Assembly (NCBI GenBank): GCA_965644315.1
Contig: CBFFRQ010000032.1
Span: forward strand, 310,001 to 374,000
DNA: 64,000 nt
Reading direction: 5' to 3'
Source of the DNA: Caecitellus pseudoparvulus
Taxonomy: Eukaryota > Bigyra: Bicosoecida
A program made the position numbers and the translations under genes. This document shows positions 47,768-59,400 of the stretch, piece by piece. The notes below the pieces were generated by a model. That model worked only from the letters and a program-made list of their open reading frames with translations, was not told where the DNA came from and ran no database searches. How positions within the stretch are numbered: position 1 is the stretch's first letter; each line of letters opens with the position of its first letter.

Positions 47768-50500
47768 TGGAGTGTCTAAAGACATCAAAACCACTTGCAC
47801 TTCAGAGCTTCTTGTCAGACTGTGTGGAAATTGACGCGAGCACCGGACCCCTACTCGTGCCTGACGGTGCGTGGCTGCAACATGGCCAAGTTCCGCAAGT
47901 GCACTTGGCCCTGCACCACCCAATGTGGCTGAAGCACTCCAGCAGCTTACACGCGACGAGCCACCACTTCTCCTTCGCCACAGGAATTGATAGGGTGCAT
48001 TGCATCTGCTGGGCCTCATTGTTGAACTCGTTTCCATGGTACGTGTTGCGTGGTTCGAGGCAAAGTGAGCTCGCTATTGCAAGCACTTGTCGCAAGCCCT
48101 GTCGAATGCAACCCTCAGCAAATGGACCATTGGCCCCACACCCTTTCTCAGGCAGCAGCAGAAGAGCCTCAAATGGAAAAAGAGGCGACGCTGCGCACCC
48201 GCGTTGCCCTCACGAAGGTGGAACGGGTTGTTGCAAGCCTGGCAAAGATGCAGTGTGTGCCATGGCGGGCGTTGCAGCACGGACCAGCTTTGCAAGGGCT
48301 CGCAGCGGTGGGAAACGGGCAAGCACCTGAAGTCAAGGCCTCTCCAGAAAGAGTGACCCTCGCCGAACAGGAGGCTTTGCTTCACTCTGCAGGCTGCGCA
48401 CTGTTGGAGCGTGCGGCGCTGCTCAAGGGGCAATTAGTGCGGGCAGAGTTGCTTGAGGCTCTGCAATTCCTGTCCTTTCGATGCTTTTGTGCAGTGCGCA
48501 TGTTGAACCAAGCAGCCTCAGGGGAGAGCGCAGATGCAGTCCCGGACGGGGATGCTGTGTGGGGCTGCATCCGTGAGGCATGGGACAGTGTTCGCGACGA
48601 AGGGAAGAGCGTGGAAGGCGCACTGGCGGACTTGACACGGTGGTGGCTGGAGCACAAGAAGCGTATTGTGCTTGTACCCGACACTGTGGACTTGGAAACG
48701 CATGGTGGTGACAAGACCGACTTCGCGACCTACGTGGGCAAGCTGAAGGAGCAGGCAACTCGGTTCCAAGCGGCAGCAGCAGATGACTTGCAGAGCGCAT
48801 TCACTGCTGAGCGCTTGACGACTGCGGCAGATGCAGTTGAGGAGCTGCGTCAGCTTCTTGGTGCTGCTTCCCAGGTTAGCCATCGCCACATGCACCTTAC
48901 TTTGGGTATGGACCTGGCGGAGTGGCTGGAGAGCAAGAACAGCACGGACAAAAGTGTCTACATGTCGTCACGAGAACTCAAATCAGTGGAGGTGGAAGAT
49001 GTCTCTTGCGTTGATGAATGGGCTGAAGAAATTGCTAGTTCTGCAAGAGCTTTGGCGAAGAGCGTTGCAGCTGCGAAGCATGCTGAGGCTTCGCGCCTTG
49101 CCCACGGCTTGCCCAGAGTGTCCCAAGCCCCGCACCATGTCTCTGTCGTTCACATTGCGTCGGGTAGCTCGGATGTAGAGCCGTTGGGTCTTTCCAGTGC
49201 TTTTGACTTGCAGGTGCAATGCGAGAAGGGATGGCCACTGAGCATGTTCGTGCGTGACGCGGCCTGGAGCGATGTGAGGGCTGACGTAAAGCAGCAACTG
49301 TGTCTGAAGGTGCTTGGCGCATGTGCTGTAGCGGAGGCATGCGGCGTGAGCTTGCATAAGCTTTCCGCGGGTAGCTTCGTCGTGGTGGGCGTGCTGTCGG
49401 CAAGCGTGCCTGAGCTCGTTGAATCCTTAGATAGAGGTACGTGTGAGGTGTTACTCGGCGCATGCGGAAGGGCGCTGGGCGAAGGAGACTTTGAAGGGGC
49501 TTGCCTTGGTGGTGGAGGTCTTGGGGTACTTGGCGTGCTGCGGGCTGTGCTGGGGCAGGCTGGCGAGGCGGCTGAGGGTTCTACCCTTGCTGAGGTGGGC
49601 TTCGCGAGCCATGCAGACGGAGGCGACCTCGCGCTTTCTTCTGCTCTTGAGGCATTGAAAGGGAAAGAAGGTGCCTGCTGTGTTGAAGCGTGGACCCTTG
49701 CCTATGGGGTGCTTGGATGCAGAGCTGGGCACCTTTCGGAATCCGACAGCCTTGTGCAGCAGTGGGCACAGCGCAACCCAACTGCTGCCGCATCAGAGGA
49801 GCTTCTAGCATGGGTGCTCGCAAGGGCGCCTGAGCCCTCTGCATTCACAGCTGCATGTGGGTCCGGTGAAGTGGAGAATGTGCGTGAGCTCTTGTCCCTT
49901 ACGGATGCAGAAGCGGTAGATGTTCATGCAGCTGATGTCGATGGACCGGAAGCTGCCTTCCGCGCTGCCTGTGCCGGTGGACACCTGGAGGTTGTGAAGG
50001 TGCTCTTGGCCCTCAAGGACGCGCAAGCAGTGGACGTGCATGCCCCAGACGGGGATGGACCAGAAGCTGCCTTCCGCGCTGCCTGTGCCGGTGGACACCT
50101 GGAGGTTGTGAAGGTGCTCTTGGCCCTCAAGGACGCGCAAGCAGTGGACGTGCATGCCCCAGACGGGGATGGACCAGAAGCTGCCTTCCGCGCTGCCTGT
50201 GCCGGTGGACACCTGGAGGTTGTGAAGGTGCTCTTGGCCCTCAAGGACGCGCAAGCAGTGGACGTGCATGCCCCAGACGGGGATGGACCAGAAGCTGCCT
50301 TCCGCGCTGCCTGTGCCGGTGGACACCTGGAGGTTGTGCGCTCGCTCGTTGCGCTTACCGAGGCTCGAGCGGTTGACGTCCATGCAGCCGATGCGGGTGG
50401 TCCCGATGCTGCCTTCCGTTTGGCCTTCTCTGCTGGCCATGTAGAGGTCATGCGCGCGTTGCTAGCATTGACTGGATCTCGCAAAATCTCGCAGACGTGA
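47768..50500 (+). CDS. Ankyrin-repeat protein (first intron junction unresolved)
   Basis: The main exon runs to TGA 50498-50500. Its first ~600 residues are mostly helical and not recognised. A C-terminal ankyrin array follows from about 49840: F-R-A-A-C-A-G-G-H-L-E-V-V-K-V-L-L-A-L in successive 38-residue units. A likely 5' exon starts at ATG 47768 in another frame (MECLKTSKPLALQSF ... LLNSFPW). Three splices restore the frame: donor 48039 (GTACGT, phase 2) to acceptor 48096 (58 nt); donor 48043 to acceptor 48118 (76 nt); or donor 48065 (GTGAGC, phase 1) to acceptor 48155 (91 nt). I cannot choose between them. Without splicing, translation could begin at the ATG near 48122. Ankyrin proteins usually mediate protein-protein contacts; no catalytic domain was seen. 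Confidence 0.75.
49951..50339 (+). repeat. Perfect 114-bp tandem repeat (3 full copies plus partial)
   Basis: Copies start at 49951, 50065 and 50179, followed by a partial copy from 50293 to 50339. I read them as identical base for base. Each encodes one 38-residue ankyrin unit. Flanking units in the same array are diverged, so the expansion is recent or homogenised. Confidence 0.95.
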
Positions 50501-50767
50501 GCGATGGAGGAACTTGCCGGCTTCCAGACCCCAAAGACAAGAATTAATGCACCCGGGTGGGAGTTTGTTCAGTGGTCGCTGTGCAGCAACCCATAGCTCT
50601 GTGCCAATGTCTCAAGCGCTTGGCACCTTGACCTGGGCAATGGAGCGTTGTCTGGGCTGCATTTAGTTTAGGTCACTCGGGCTACGCAAGCCGGCATACC
50701 ATGAATGAAGTCGTTCAACAATCCATGCATTCAGCTTACACAGTGGGGGCATCGAGTGGGGAAGGAG
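50501..50767. other. Convergent 3' spacer
   Basis: These 267 bp lie between the ankyrin and PFK-2/FBPase-2 stops. No RNA gene, repeat or ORF of note is present; they should hold both 3' ends. Confidence 0.6.
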
Positions 50768-53046
50768 CTACATGAGCTCATGCCGCACTTCTTCCACGCC
50801 GTAGGCTTTGGGTGTGAGCTGGATGAGTGTGTGCAGCGGCATCGCAAGCTTTGGACATGCTTCGGGGGCGATGTCGGCCAGATAGGCGTACAGCACACGC
50901 AGCGTGGCTTGGTGTGAAATGACAAGGACAGGGCCTTTTTGCCGCATGAGCTCGATAATGACGGGTTCCAGTCGGTGCACAATGTCTTGGTACGATTCGC
51001 CCTGTGGGTAGCGGTAGTGGAACTTGTCTGCCGCCCGGGCGGCATACTCCCCAGGCATAGTGGCTGCAATGTCTTCGTAGGACATTGCATCGCATACCCC
51101 AGCAGAGATTTCGTCCAAAGCTTTCCACTGGATGATGCGTCGCCCAAGGTGCTTGGCAGTGGCGCGCGTGCGCTTCAATGTGGAGGTCCAGACTGTCAGG
51201 GGCACTTCGGGGGGGTAGTGCTCATCAATGAATGCAGCCAAGGCATGTGAGTATCGATCTCCCTTGTGGCTGAGGCCACTGTCTCCACCGATCAGCCCTT
51301 GCACATTGAACTCCGACTCCCCGTGGCGCGTCAGCCAGATGGGTCGCGGCGTGATTGAAATGTTGGACAGGAAGTACAAGATGCGGGAATTGAGGAAGCC
51401 CATCATGCGGTGGGCAATGATCTTGCGCCCCACGTCGATAAGTTGGATGTACGGCACCTCCTCGGCATCTTCGACCATCTCATACACTTTCGTGTACTGC
51501 TGGATGCGGGCTGTGAAATCCCGCACCGCGTCCTCCTCGCGCATGTGCTTGTAGTCAGGGGACTTTAGCTTTGTCTCCCGGATGTTGCTGCGGATGATGT
51601 CTTCGTCGGTGCAAATGCTCTCCACGAACACGAGGCGGCAGGGGATGCCACTTTGGCTCTCTGCCTCCGCAATGGCTCCACGCAACCACGCCCGGCGGGC
51701 CCGAGTGGAATTCGTCGCATCGAAGATGGCCACATCTGTCAGGTCTCCCAGCACTTCCTTCAGCATCTTGTGCAGTGCTGCTTGGGCGAACGCCTGCCGT
51801 GCCGCCATGCCTTCTTCGTTGTGAGGGTTGAAAAAGTCAGCGGGCGCTGCCTTGCCAGCCTCTGCCATCTGGGCGCGGCGGACGTTGCCCACATTAAAGA
51901 TCTCCGTGCGCAATCCGAGCCACGACAAGTGCCGCTTCAGCTTGCGGGCTAAGTATGTCTTTCCGCGTGCTGGCAACCCCACCATGCCGATGATGAGCTT
52001 ACCCTCGCCACGGCCTGTGGCCGACGGGCCCGTGTCTGAACGGGCCTCAATGCTGGAATCAGGCAAGATAGGGGGCGGGATAGCCCCTTCTGCAGGCTTG
52101 AAAGGTGGTGTTTGAGCCGCCACGGATGTCATGAGGTCCACAGGATTCTCCAGCACAGGGGACACCCAGGATGATTCCAGGCAGCGTCCCGGAAGGTCAG
52201 GCGCGGACGAGCTGCGCTTCAGCCCCGAGGCAGAGCCGGGCGTAGCGCTGAGGGCTTGAGATTGCACCGCAGCTTGCTTCTTCAGCACGCCGGAGAGAGC
52301 GTGGCTTGCTCGGGCGGCGACAGCTGTCGCGTCGAGGGAGTACTCTGCGGCATGCACACGGGCATCTTGCAAGCGGACAGACTCCATGCCCTCAGAGCTG
52401 CCTGCTCGAGGCCTGCGCACTTCAATGCTAGACTGTGCCGTGTACGACGGTGGGCCCACTGCAGCGCCAGAGCTGACGCGAGACATGGGGCCAAGTGTCT
52501 CTCCTGCAACACGAGGGCTGCCTGTACCAAAGGACGGACTCCCCACTGGGACACCACTCGCATCGATGTCAATAAAGTTGTTAATGTTTCCGAAGTCGTC
52601 TGCCTTCCTGTGCATGCTCGTGGTGGTCCGGGTGTGCGGGAAGTGATCCGAGCGGAGCGGAAATTGGACAGACACACCAGCGCTGAGAAGGGTCGTACTT
52701 CCACGCCCCATCCACGATGAACTTGTACTGAATGCGCTCTCCAACGGGAAGGTGCAGCACGGTCCCTGGGAGGTGCAGAGCGCGCAGACGTGTCCCTTGC
52801 AGGCTCCTCATGGCGCGCAACGGCATGCGTACCCAACACGCCATGCTCATCTTTCGTCAAGGGCACGCCCTGCCCCCATCCCACGAAATTTCCAGTCACT
52901 GCCACATCAGTCCCTGCTCTTGACCAGGAAATACAAATGGGCACTGTCTGCGCAGTGGCCTTGATGCCTGTTCCCAGTGCAGGTGGCCCAGACGCGGCAG
53001 GTGCCGCTGGCGCTTCGGCAGCAGCTTGCCCTGCCTCGGATGCCAT
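50768..53046 (-). CDS. PFKFB: CBM48-fused 6-phosphofructo-2-kinase/fructose-2,6-bisphosphatase
   Basis: Exons are 53046-52833, 52765-52678 and 52607-50768 (713 aa, stop TAG). Introns are 67 nt (GTACGC...CTCCCAG, phase 1) and 70 nt (GTGTGT...TGCACAG, phase 2). The joins give HGVLG|TVLHLPVGE and DPSQRW|KADDFGNINN. Residues ~30-115 form an AMPK-beta-type glycogen-binding module (CBM48). It keeps the sugar-binding Trp in NFVGW, Lys in QYKF, Trp in DGAW and Asn in INNF. The kinase half has Walker A GLPARGKT (~312) and FNVGNVRR. The phosphatase half has LTRHGESEFN (~527), LDEISAGVCD and VISHQATLR, holding both catalytic His and the acid. The enzyme makes and breaks fructose-2,6-bisphosphate, which sets the glycolysis/gluconeogenesis balance. 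The CBM should tether it to glycogen or starch. Confidence 0.92.
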
Positions 53047-53454
53047 TGCCACCAAAGTACAGCAAAAGCAGGCCTTCTGCAAGACTCGAAGGGGGGTCAA
53101 ACTTAGGTCTGTAGCGCAGGCGAGTTTGTTCAGCCGTGCCTACAGATGCTGTGCTCCCAAAAACCACACCTGTTGGAAGCGGGGCAAGAACGCACGGCTG
53201 CCGCCCCCCCAAATCCGACACAATCCTTGAGGGATCACAAGGAGGTGACTGCCAAAAACCCCTTCTCTCACAGCGCTTGTCAGAGCACCGAGGCCCCAAA
53301 CGACGTCCAGCGGAGAAAGCTGAGGGTTGGCTCTGCAACAGCATCACACCACACCACCATCGACTCCGCGTACCTGGCCGCGAGCCTGCTACGAAGCGAA
53401 ACCGAGGAAGCAGAGTAGTGGCCGGAAAGGCGGCATACAGTTTGCCCACGCAGC
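53047..53454. other. Divergent promoter region, PFK-2/FBPase-2 / dynein
   Basis: These 408 bp lie between divergent starts. Short C and A runs are present but no RNA gene or repeat. I looked for an RFX-type X-box, which would suit a ciliary gene, and did not find a convincing one. Confidence 0.5.
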
Positions 53455-56400
53455 ATGTCTGGCAGCCTGCCGCCCATCCGGGGGGCCTCAGGACGGACGC
53501 CCGTTGCCAGCCCAGCAAGCTCGGGCAGCCAACGGCAGAAGCGAGACGGGCGCTCAGTGCACATTGAGGAGCGCCCTTCGGAAGACCGGGGTTCGCTCAG
53601 TGCACATGTGCTGCTGGGGGGCGACGCAGCTGCTGACCGGCGAGTGGAGTGGATTGTGCAGCAGCTGCACGGGGCGTTGCTGGCAGGAGGTGTGAGTGAC
53701 GCCCGGCGTGCGTCGCAACGCGACAGTCTGAGGTTTTGAGCCAACTAAGCGGCATGTATGAGTCACACTCAGCTGAAGGAACCTCACACAGCGTGATGCA
53801 CCTCTCCTAACAGCTTCCCCATCCACTTGTTTGCGCAGGAAAGCAACACCTCTTCCGGGCAGGAGCGCTGGGAACGCTTCGTCATCTCCACAGATTTCCG
53901 CAGGGCTGTCGCCTCTTTCCTGGGCCTAGATGGCGCCGCACCGGCTTACTTCCTCGCTGTGCGCGAGAGCAGGGGAAGATCACGCGCCAAGCGCCCTTCA
54001 GCCATGTCTTCTGCGGTGGGCCTGTCCCTTCCGGACAGCGCTGGGTTGCAGTCTCGACGCAAAGCGGTCGATGTGGCGTACTCTGTGCACAGCTCGCTGG
54101 ACGGCCTTGCTGAGGCCAGCCCGGACTCTGATGCAGGCAGCCAGTGCGTGTACTTTATTCGCCTGGTGCCTGGCGAGCTGTCCCACGACAACATTGAAGT
54201 GCAGGTGGTGTTCGGGACGCTGCCGTTGGGCGGCGGCCTGCGCCACATGCAAGCCCACATGCGGCACGTCATGCTGCCGCTGCTGCGTAACAAGCACAAC
54301 ACGCTGGCATGGTCCCGCGTCGTGGCAAAGGACGTCTTGAACGCCACCGTGGACTTCCTAGGCTCTGTCGACATCTCCCTGGCCAACACCGAAGGCTCCA
54401 CCCTCCTTCCTGTGCCGCCCGAGGCGGAGGACGTGTTTTTCCAGAAGTACCGCACATCCCGCACCGAAGGCAGTCATACCACATCCGAAGGGGTACCACA
54501 GTCCCCATCCCTCGCAGAGACACCCCCTCGCCATTACGCGTCACCTCCGGCAGGGGGTGGCGCACATCCACCCCCGCCCCCTCGCCCAGACGTGCCACAC
54601 TTGCACAAGGAGCGTGTGCACCAGCTGGAGGCCTTGGTGGTGACATGGAGCAGTCAGATCAAAGCGACCATGGGGTGCACGCCGGAAGATGTCATCGCAG
54701 AAGCTGCCAGCCGCTCTGGTGCGGATGCCGATGCGCTGGTGGGAGTGGGGCTTGTGACCGGGGGAGGGAAGGGGGCGCGCGTCACCGGCCCAGCTACCTC
54801 CGCTTTGGCCCAGCACCCAGCCACTGCCGTTGGGCGCGCATTCACGTACTCTGTGTTGACTACCCCGCCAGAGTCGTTTGGGAGGGGCATTCAGCCTGCC
54901 GCACTCGTGTCGGCAAGGCCAGGGCCGCTGCTGGAAGTCGCATATTGGCAGACACGCTCAGCCCACCTGGAGCGGCTATGGCAGCAGCTGCTGGGGCGCA
55001 CTACCCGCAGAGTGCTAGCCATGTTAGACTCTGCTCGCTCTTCACACTGCTCTGCCTTCTACCGCGTCGTGCGTGAGCTACAGGCTGCCAAGTATGAAAC
55101 ACAGGACACGCTGCGGTACATGCGGCAACTGCAGCCGTGGCTTGTGCGCCTGGAGCAGGCGCAGGATCTACATGCTGCCAAGGCCACGTTCACTCCCATC
55201 ATGCACCTCCTCCTGCTCATCTGGAAGTTTTCACAGTTCTACAACGTCCCCTCCCGTCTCGTGCTGCTGGTGCGCCTGGTTGTGAACGCGTTCATGCGCC
55301 ACGCAGACCGGTACCTTGCCCCCGCTTCAATGATGAAGGCGCTGGCTGAAGGTGGGGCGGAAGAAGTGCATGACGCACTGTCCACGACCTTGCGCGTGGC
55401 TGCAGCGCTGAAGGGTGCCTTCTTTGACTACAAAGCTCGCAGCGCGCGCGACGTGCCGGACAACCCTTGGCTCATGCAGAACTCTGCGCTGTGGGGGCAC
55501 CTGGACGCGTTCTTGGAGCGTGTGCACGACCTGCGGGACTTCTCTGCGACTGTGCTGCAGTTCAGGGAGCTTGATCGCCTGGTCATCGGCGGCAACAAGG
55601 GTGCGTCCCTGTCAGCTAGCGTGCGGGAAATCCGGGCTAGCTTTCTTGCAGCCCAAGAAGCCCTCTGCGCTGTGCCGTATGATGTTCTGGACATGACGCA
55701 GACGACGTTTGAAGAAGACTTCCAGGCGTTTCGCGGCGATGTGCGGGAGTTGGAGACACACCTTGCCTCTGTACTGACCCAGGCTTTTGATGACTGTGCC
55801 ACGACTCACGCTCAGCTGTGCCTGCTGCAGTCCTTCTCCCTTGTCTCTCGGCGGGGAGTCGTGAAAGAGGCTGTGGAAGCAAGGTACAGCGCTGTGCTGG
55901 AGGGCTTCAGTAAAGACCTGCTGTCAGTGCAAGCCGAGTTTATCTATCGCAGGGCAGCCCCGCCCCTCCCTCGCAACCTGCCACCCACGGCTGGGGCGGT
56001 GTTCTGGTGCCGTGGCCTACTGCTGCGGGTGCAGAGCCCCATGGAGATGCTGCGCTCCCTCGCCCGGGACGTACTGGAACGAGAGGAGGCGCGGCCTGTC
56101 GTGCGAGCCTTTGCTTCCCTCGTCACAGCCCTGGGCGACTTTGAAGCTTCCCACTTGTCTGAGTGGGGCAGTGCCGTCGAAGCGGTGTCCTCTGAGGAGC
56201 TCAACAAGTCCCTCCTTCGCACCGTGGAGGTTGACGCGCGCACTGGTGTACCGCTGGGGGATGTGGAGGCCAGCCAAGATGCAGATGCAACGGCTACTGG
56301 CGGAGGAGTTGAGGTGTCTGCCCGGTCCTCCGTGGCCAGTGGCAGCGGGACTGCCGCCGGGCGCCGGGGAGCTCCGCCCGCTCTTGGTGTTCAGGGTGCC

Positions 56401-59400
56401 TCTGCCACTGTGCTCAAGGTGAACTTTTCGCCAGACCTTGTGCGCCTGCTGCGTGAAGTCAAGTACTTCCTCCTGCTGGGCCTCACGGTGCCGGACGCCG
56501 CTGGGGCCGTGTACCGGCGAGCGGAGCAGTTCAGGAAGCACACATCCTCCTTGGACCTCATGGCCCGGCGCACCAACGACATGCTGCTCAACATGCTGCC
56601 TGTGGAGCGCCCTTTGATGGCGCCACACTTGAAGCAGCTGTCTGCCGCCCTCACAAAGGGGATGCGGGCGCTCACGTGGCGCAGCCACGGCGTGGATGTC
56701 TTCCTGAACGACGCCGGGTCTGTCGTGCGCAGCGCTGCTGACATGATGGAGACACTGTCCAGCACACTGACGTCCATCCAAGACATAGTGGAGACGTGGA
56801 GGGCGGAGCCCCTCATTGTGCTACCCAGCAAGACTGCTCCCCTCGCGACGTTTGAGGGCGAGTGGCTGGCCACCTTGCCCGGCAAGTATGCTCTCATCTC
56901 CGAAGGTGGACGCAGCATCATTAAGCTCTTGCGAGATGCTCTGCGCCGCATGCACATCGCCTCGGCGTCTCCCGAGTGGCAGATGTACATCGACTTCATC
57001 TCGCAACTGGTGTACTCTGGCCTCGCAGGCACAGTGCTGTCTGCTCTGCGGGTCATGGCTGACGGGCTTGATGCAGGCCAGCTGCAAGACGCCAGCGCTG
57101 CGTCGCCGCTGGGCATCGCGCTGCAAGTGGCAAGGCACCGAGGTAGAGAGGGGGCTGGCGCCGCAAGCTCGCTGTCCTCCGCCATTGCCTTCCGACCGCC
57201 ACTGGGTGTGCGGTTGGCTGCCACGCTCAGTGGCGACGATGTATCGTCGCGCCTTCCCGGGCACCAGGCAGTGCATGGGCCTGCTGCCGTGGAGGTTGCT
57301 CTGGAACAAGCCAAGGTCCCCACAGAGGACGACATTCAGGCAGACATGTGGGATGATGCGTTGACCCTGGAGGAGGAAGGCAGTTCGGCTGAGGGCACGG
57401 CGGGGGAGGAAGTTGACGCGGCGCCGGTTACTGTCCGATCCCGGCTGCTTCGGTGGGTGGACGCAATTTTGAAAGTGGCAGGGCTGTTCAACCGTGTGGA
57501 CACCGCTTTTGCCCCCTCCGCAGGCCGTGCAGGGCAAGCCGCACGCGCTGGCGAGACGGGGGGGCGCTCAACGTACGCCAGGGACGTCATCATGTCCATG
57601 GAAGTGCAGTCAGTCATGTCTGTCATCGAGGTGCACGTGCGGGACGCAGAAGTGCGTGCGCGGGCACTGCACAAGCGGTTGACAGCGTTCGGCCCGCTCA
57701 TCAACGATGACCCAAACGCTGTCTTCCTGGCCTTCCTCCGCGCGAGGGCATTCATGCTCGTGGAAGACTGCGTCCCCAGCCAAGCTCCTGCAGGCTTGGA
57801 TGCTGGCGCACAGCGTGCAGACACGCACTTCACCGTGGCGGAACCTCGCCTTGCTTCGCAGTACAGCTCGCAGGCAAACCTCTCGCACGACTGGGGTGTG
57901 GAAGGCTCTGAGTGGGAGGACAGTGATACCCTCCCACACGTCGCCGATGCCCGCGTGCTGTACCCAGCAAGCCCCGAGTTCGCCCATACAGACACGTGTG
58001 GGAACCGCTTGCTGCCTGTCTTGCTGTTAGGGGCGACTGTGCCAGCCGAGTCAAATGATGCCAGGGCGATTGCGACAGCCCTGCACGTGGCCAAGGAGCG
58101 TGGTCTGCGGGACTTCACACTGCTGTTGAATCTGCGCAGCTTCGGTGAGGAGCTCGTCCGTCTCCGAGACCTGCAGATGGACATCACAGGAATGCCCGAC
58201 AGCTATGCCGTCGGCTTCCTACGCGTGGATGCTGCACCACTGAAGCAGGCCCTCAGCGCGCGCCTGGCACGGTGGACTCACATGTACACAAGCTACCTGG
58301 AGTCCTTCCTGTTACGGCGGCTGCAGTATGTGCACTGCCTTTGCCTGGCATCTGAGACGTCCCTTGAGCCAGCATACGTTGAGAGCGAGGCGAGTGTGGA
58401 AGCTTCTCTCGCGCCAGTGTCCTACAACCCTGCGACGGGGCGATTGACTCGGGACGACTCCTCGCCCAGGTCTCGAGATGCGCCCACAACAGATACCCCC
58501 CCGCGCTTCACGCGCCAGGCCAAGGATGACGGCATTGAGGATCCCGAAGGGCAGACAACGTTGGCTGCGGCTTTGACGGTTGTGTCGGAGCTGAAGCATG
58601 CCGCTGGTGAGGATGGCACAGTTGCGATGGTGGAGGGCCGCCCCCTGACGCTGTACCACCCCGTCATCGCCGGCCTCCTCATGGGCGGTTACAGGGTCTT
58701 GGAGGGCTCCATTGAGCCTGTGCGCGTGCCCATCACCACAGAGGGCCGCCATGCCTTCCTACTCTTCGTGGTCAGTCGCCTACGCGCATTGATCCAGCTG
58801 CAGCCGGCTGTGGCGGCAACACTGGCATTCCTGGACGATGTTGTGGTGGTTTTGCAGTGGACAGGCGTCATTGCCAGCGCTTCGGGCGGGGCCAATAGCA
58901 AGCAGGGCCCGCGAGGTGCCGCAGCTGGGGGTGCCTTGTCCGGAGTTCCCGCTGGTGACACACGCGACCCTCTGGAGCTGTACATTCCCTTGTCGCGGCA
59001 CGGGGAGCGTGGAGCGTCGGCCGCCAACCCCCAGAGCGGTGCGATGGGGGTGGACGAGGTGACCATCGCCGGGCGCCGCTTGCTGCAGTACCTGCAGACA
59101 GCTCGCATGTCATGGCATGCCACTGTGAACTTGACTTTCAAGATGCGGGAGGTGTGGCACCAGGACATCTCCAGCCTCGCAGATCACGTCCGCCACAAGT
59201 GCGCGGCATTTGACCGCTCAGTGGCGGCCTTCCGCTCCACCGTGGCTCAAGGCGCGCCCTTTCGCATTGACACGGGAGCGTTTTCCAAGGCAGCCAGCGC
59301 CATGCTGAGCGGGCGAGACGCCAAGGCACTCAGTGCACTGGGCCTAGGTGTCAGCATGCCGCACCGCCTGCCTCAAAGTGCGCTTGAAGTGTTCCTTGCT

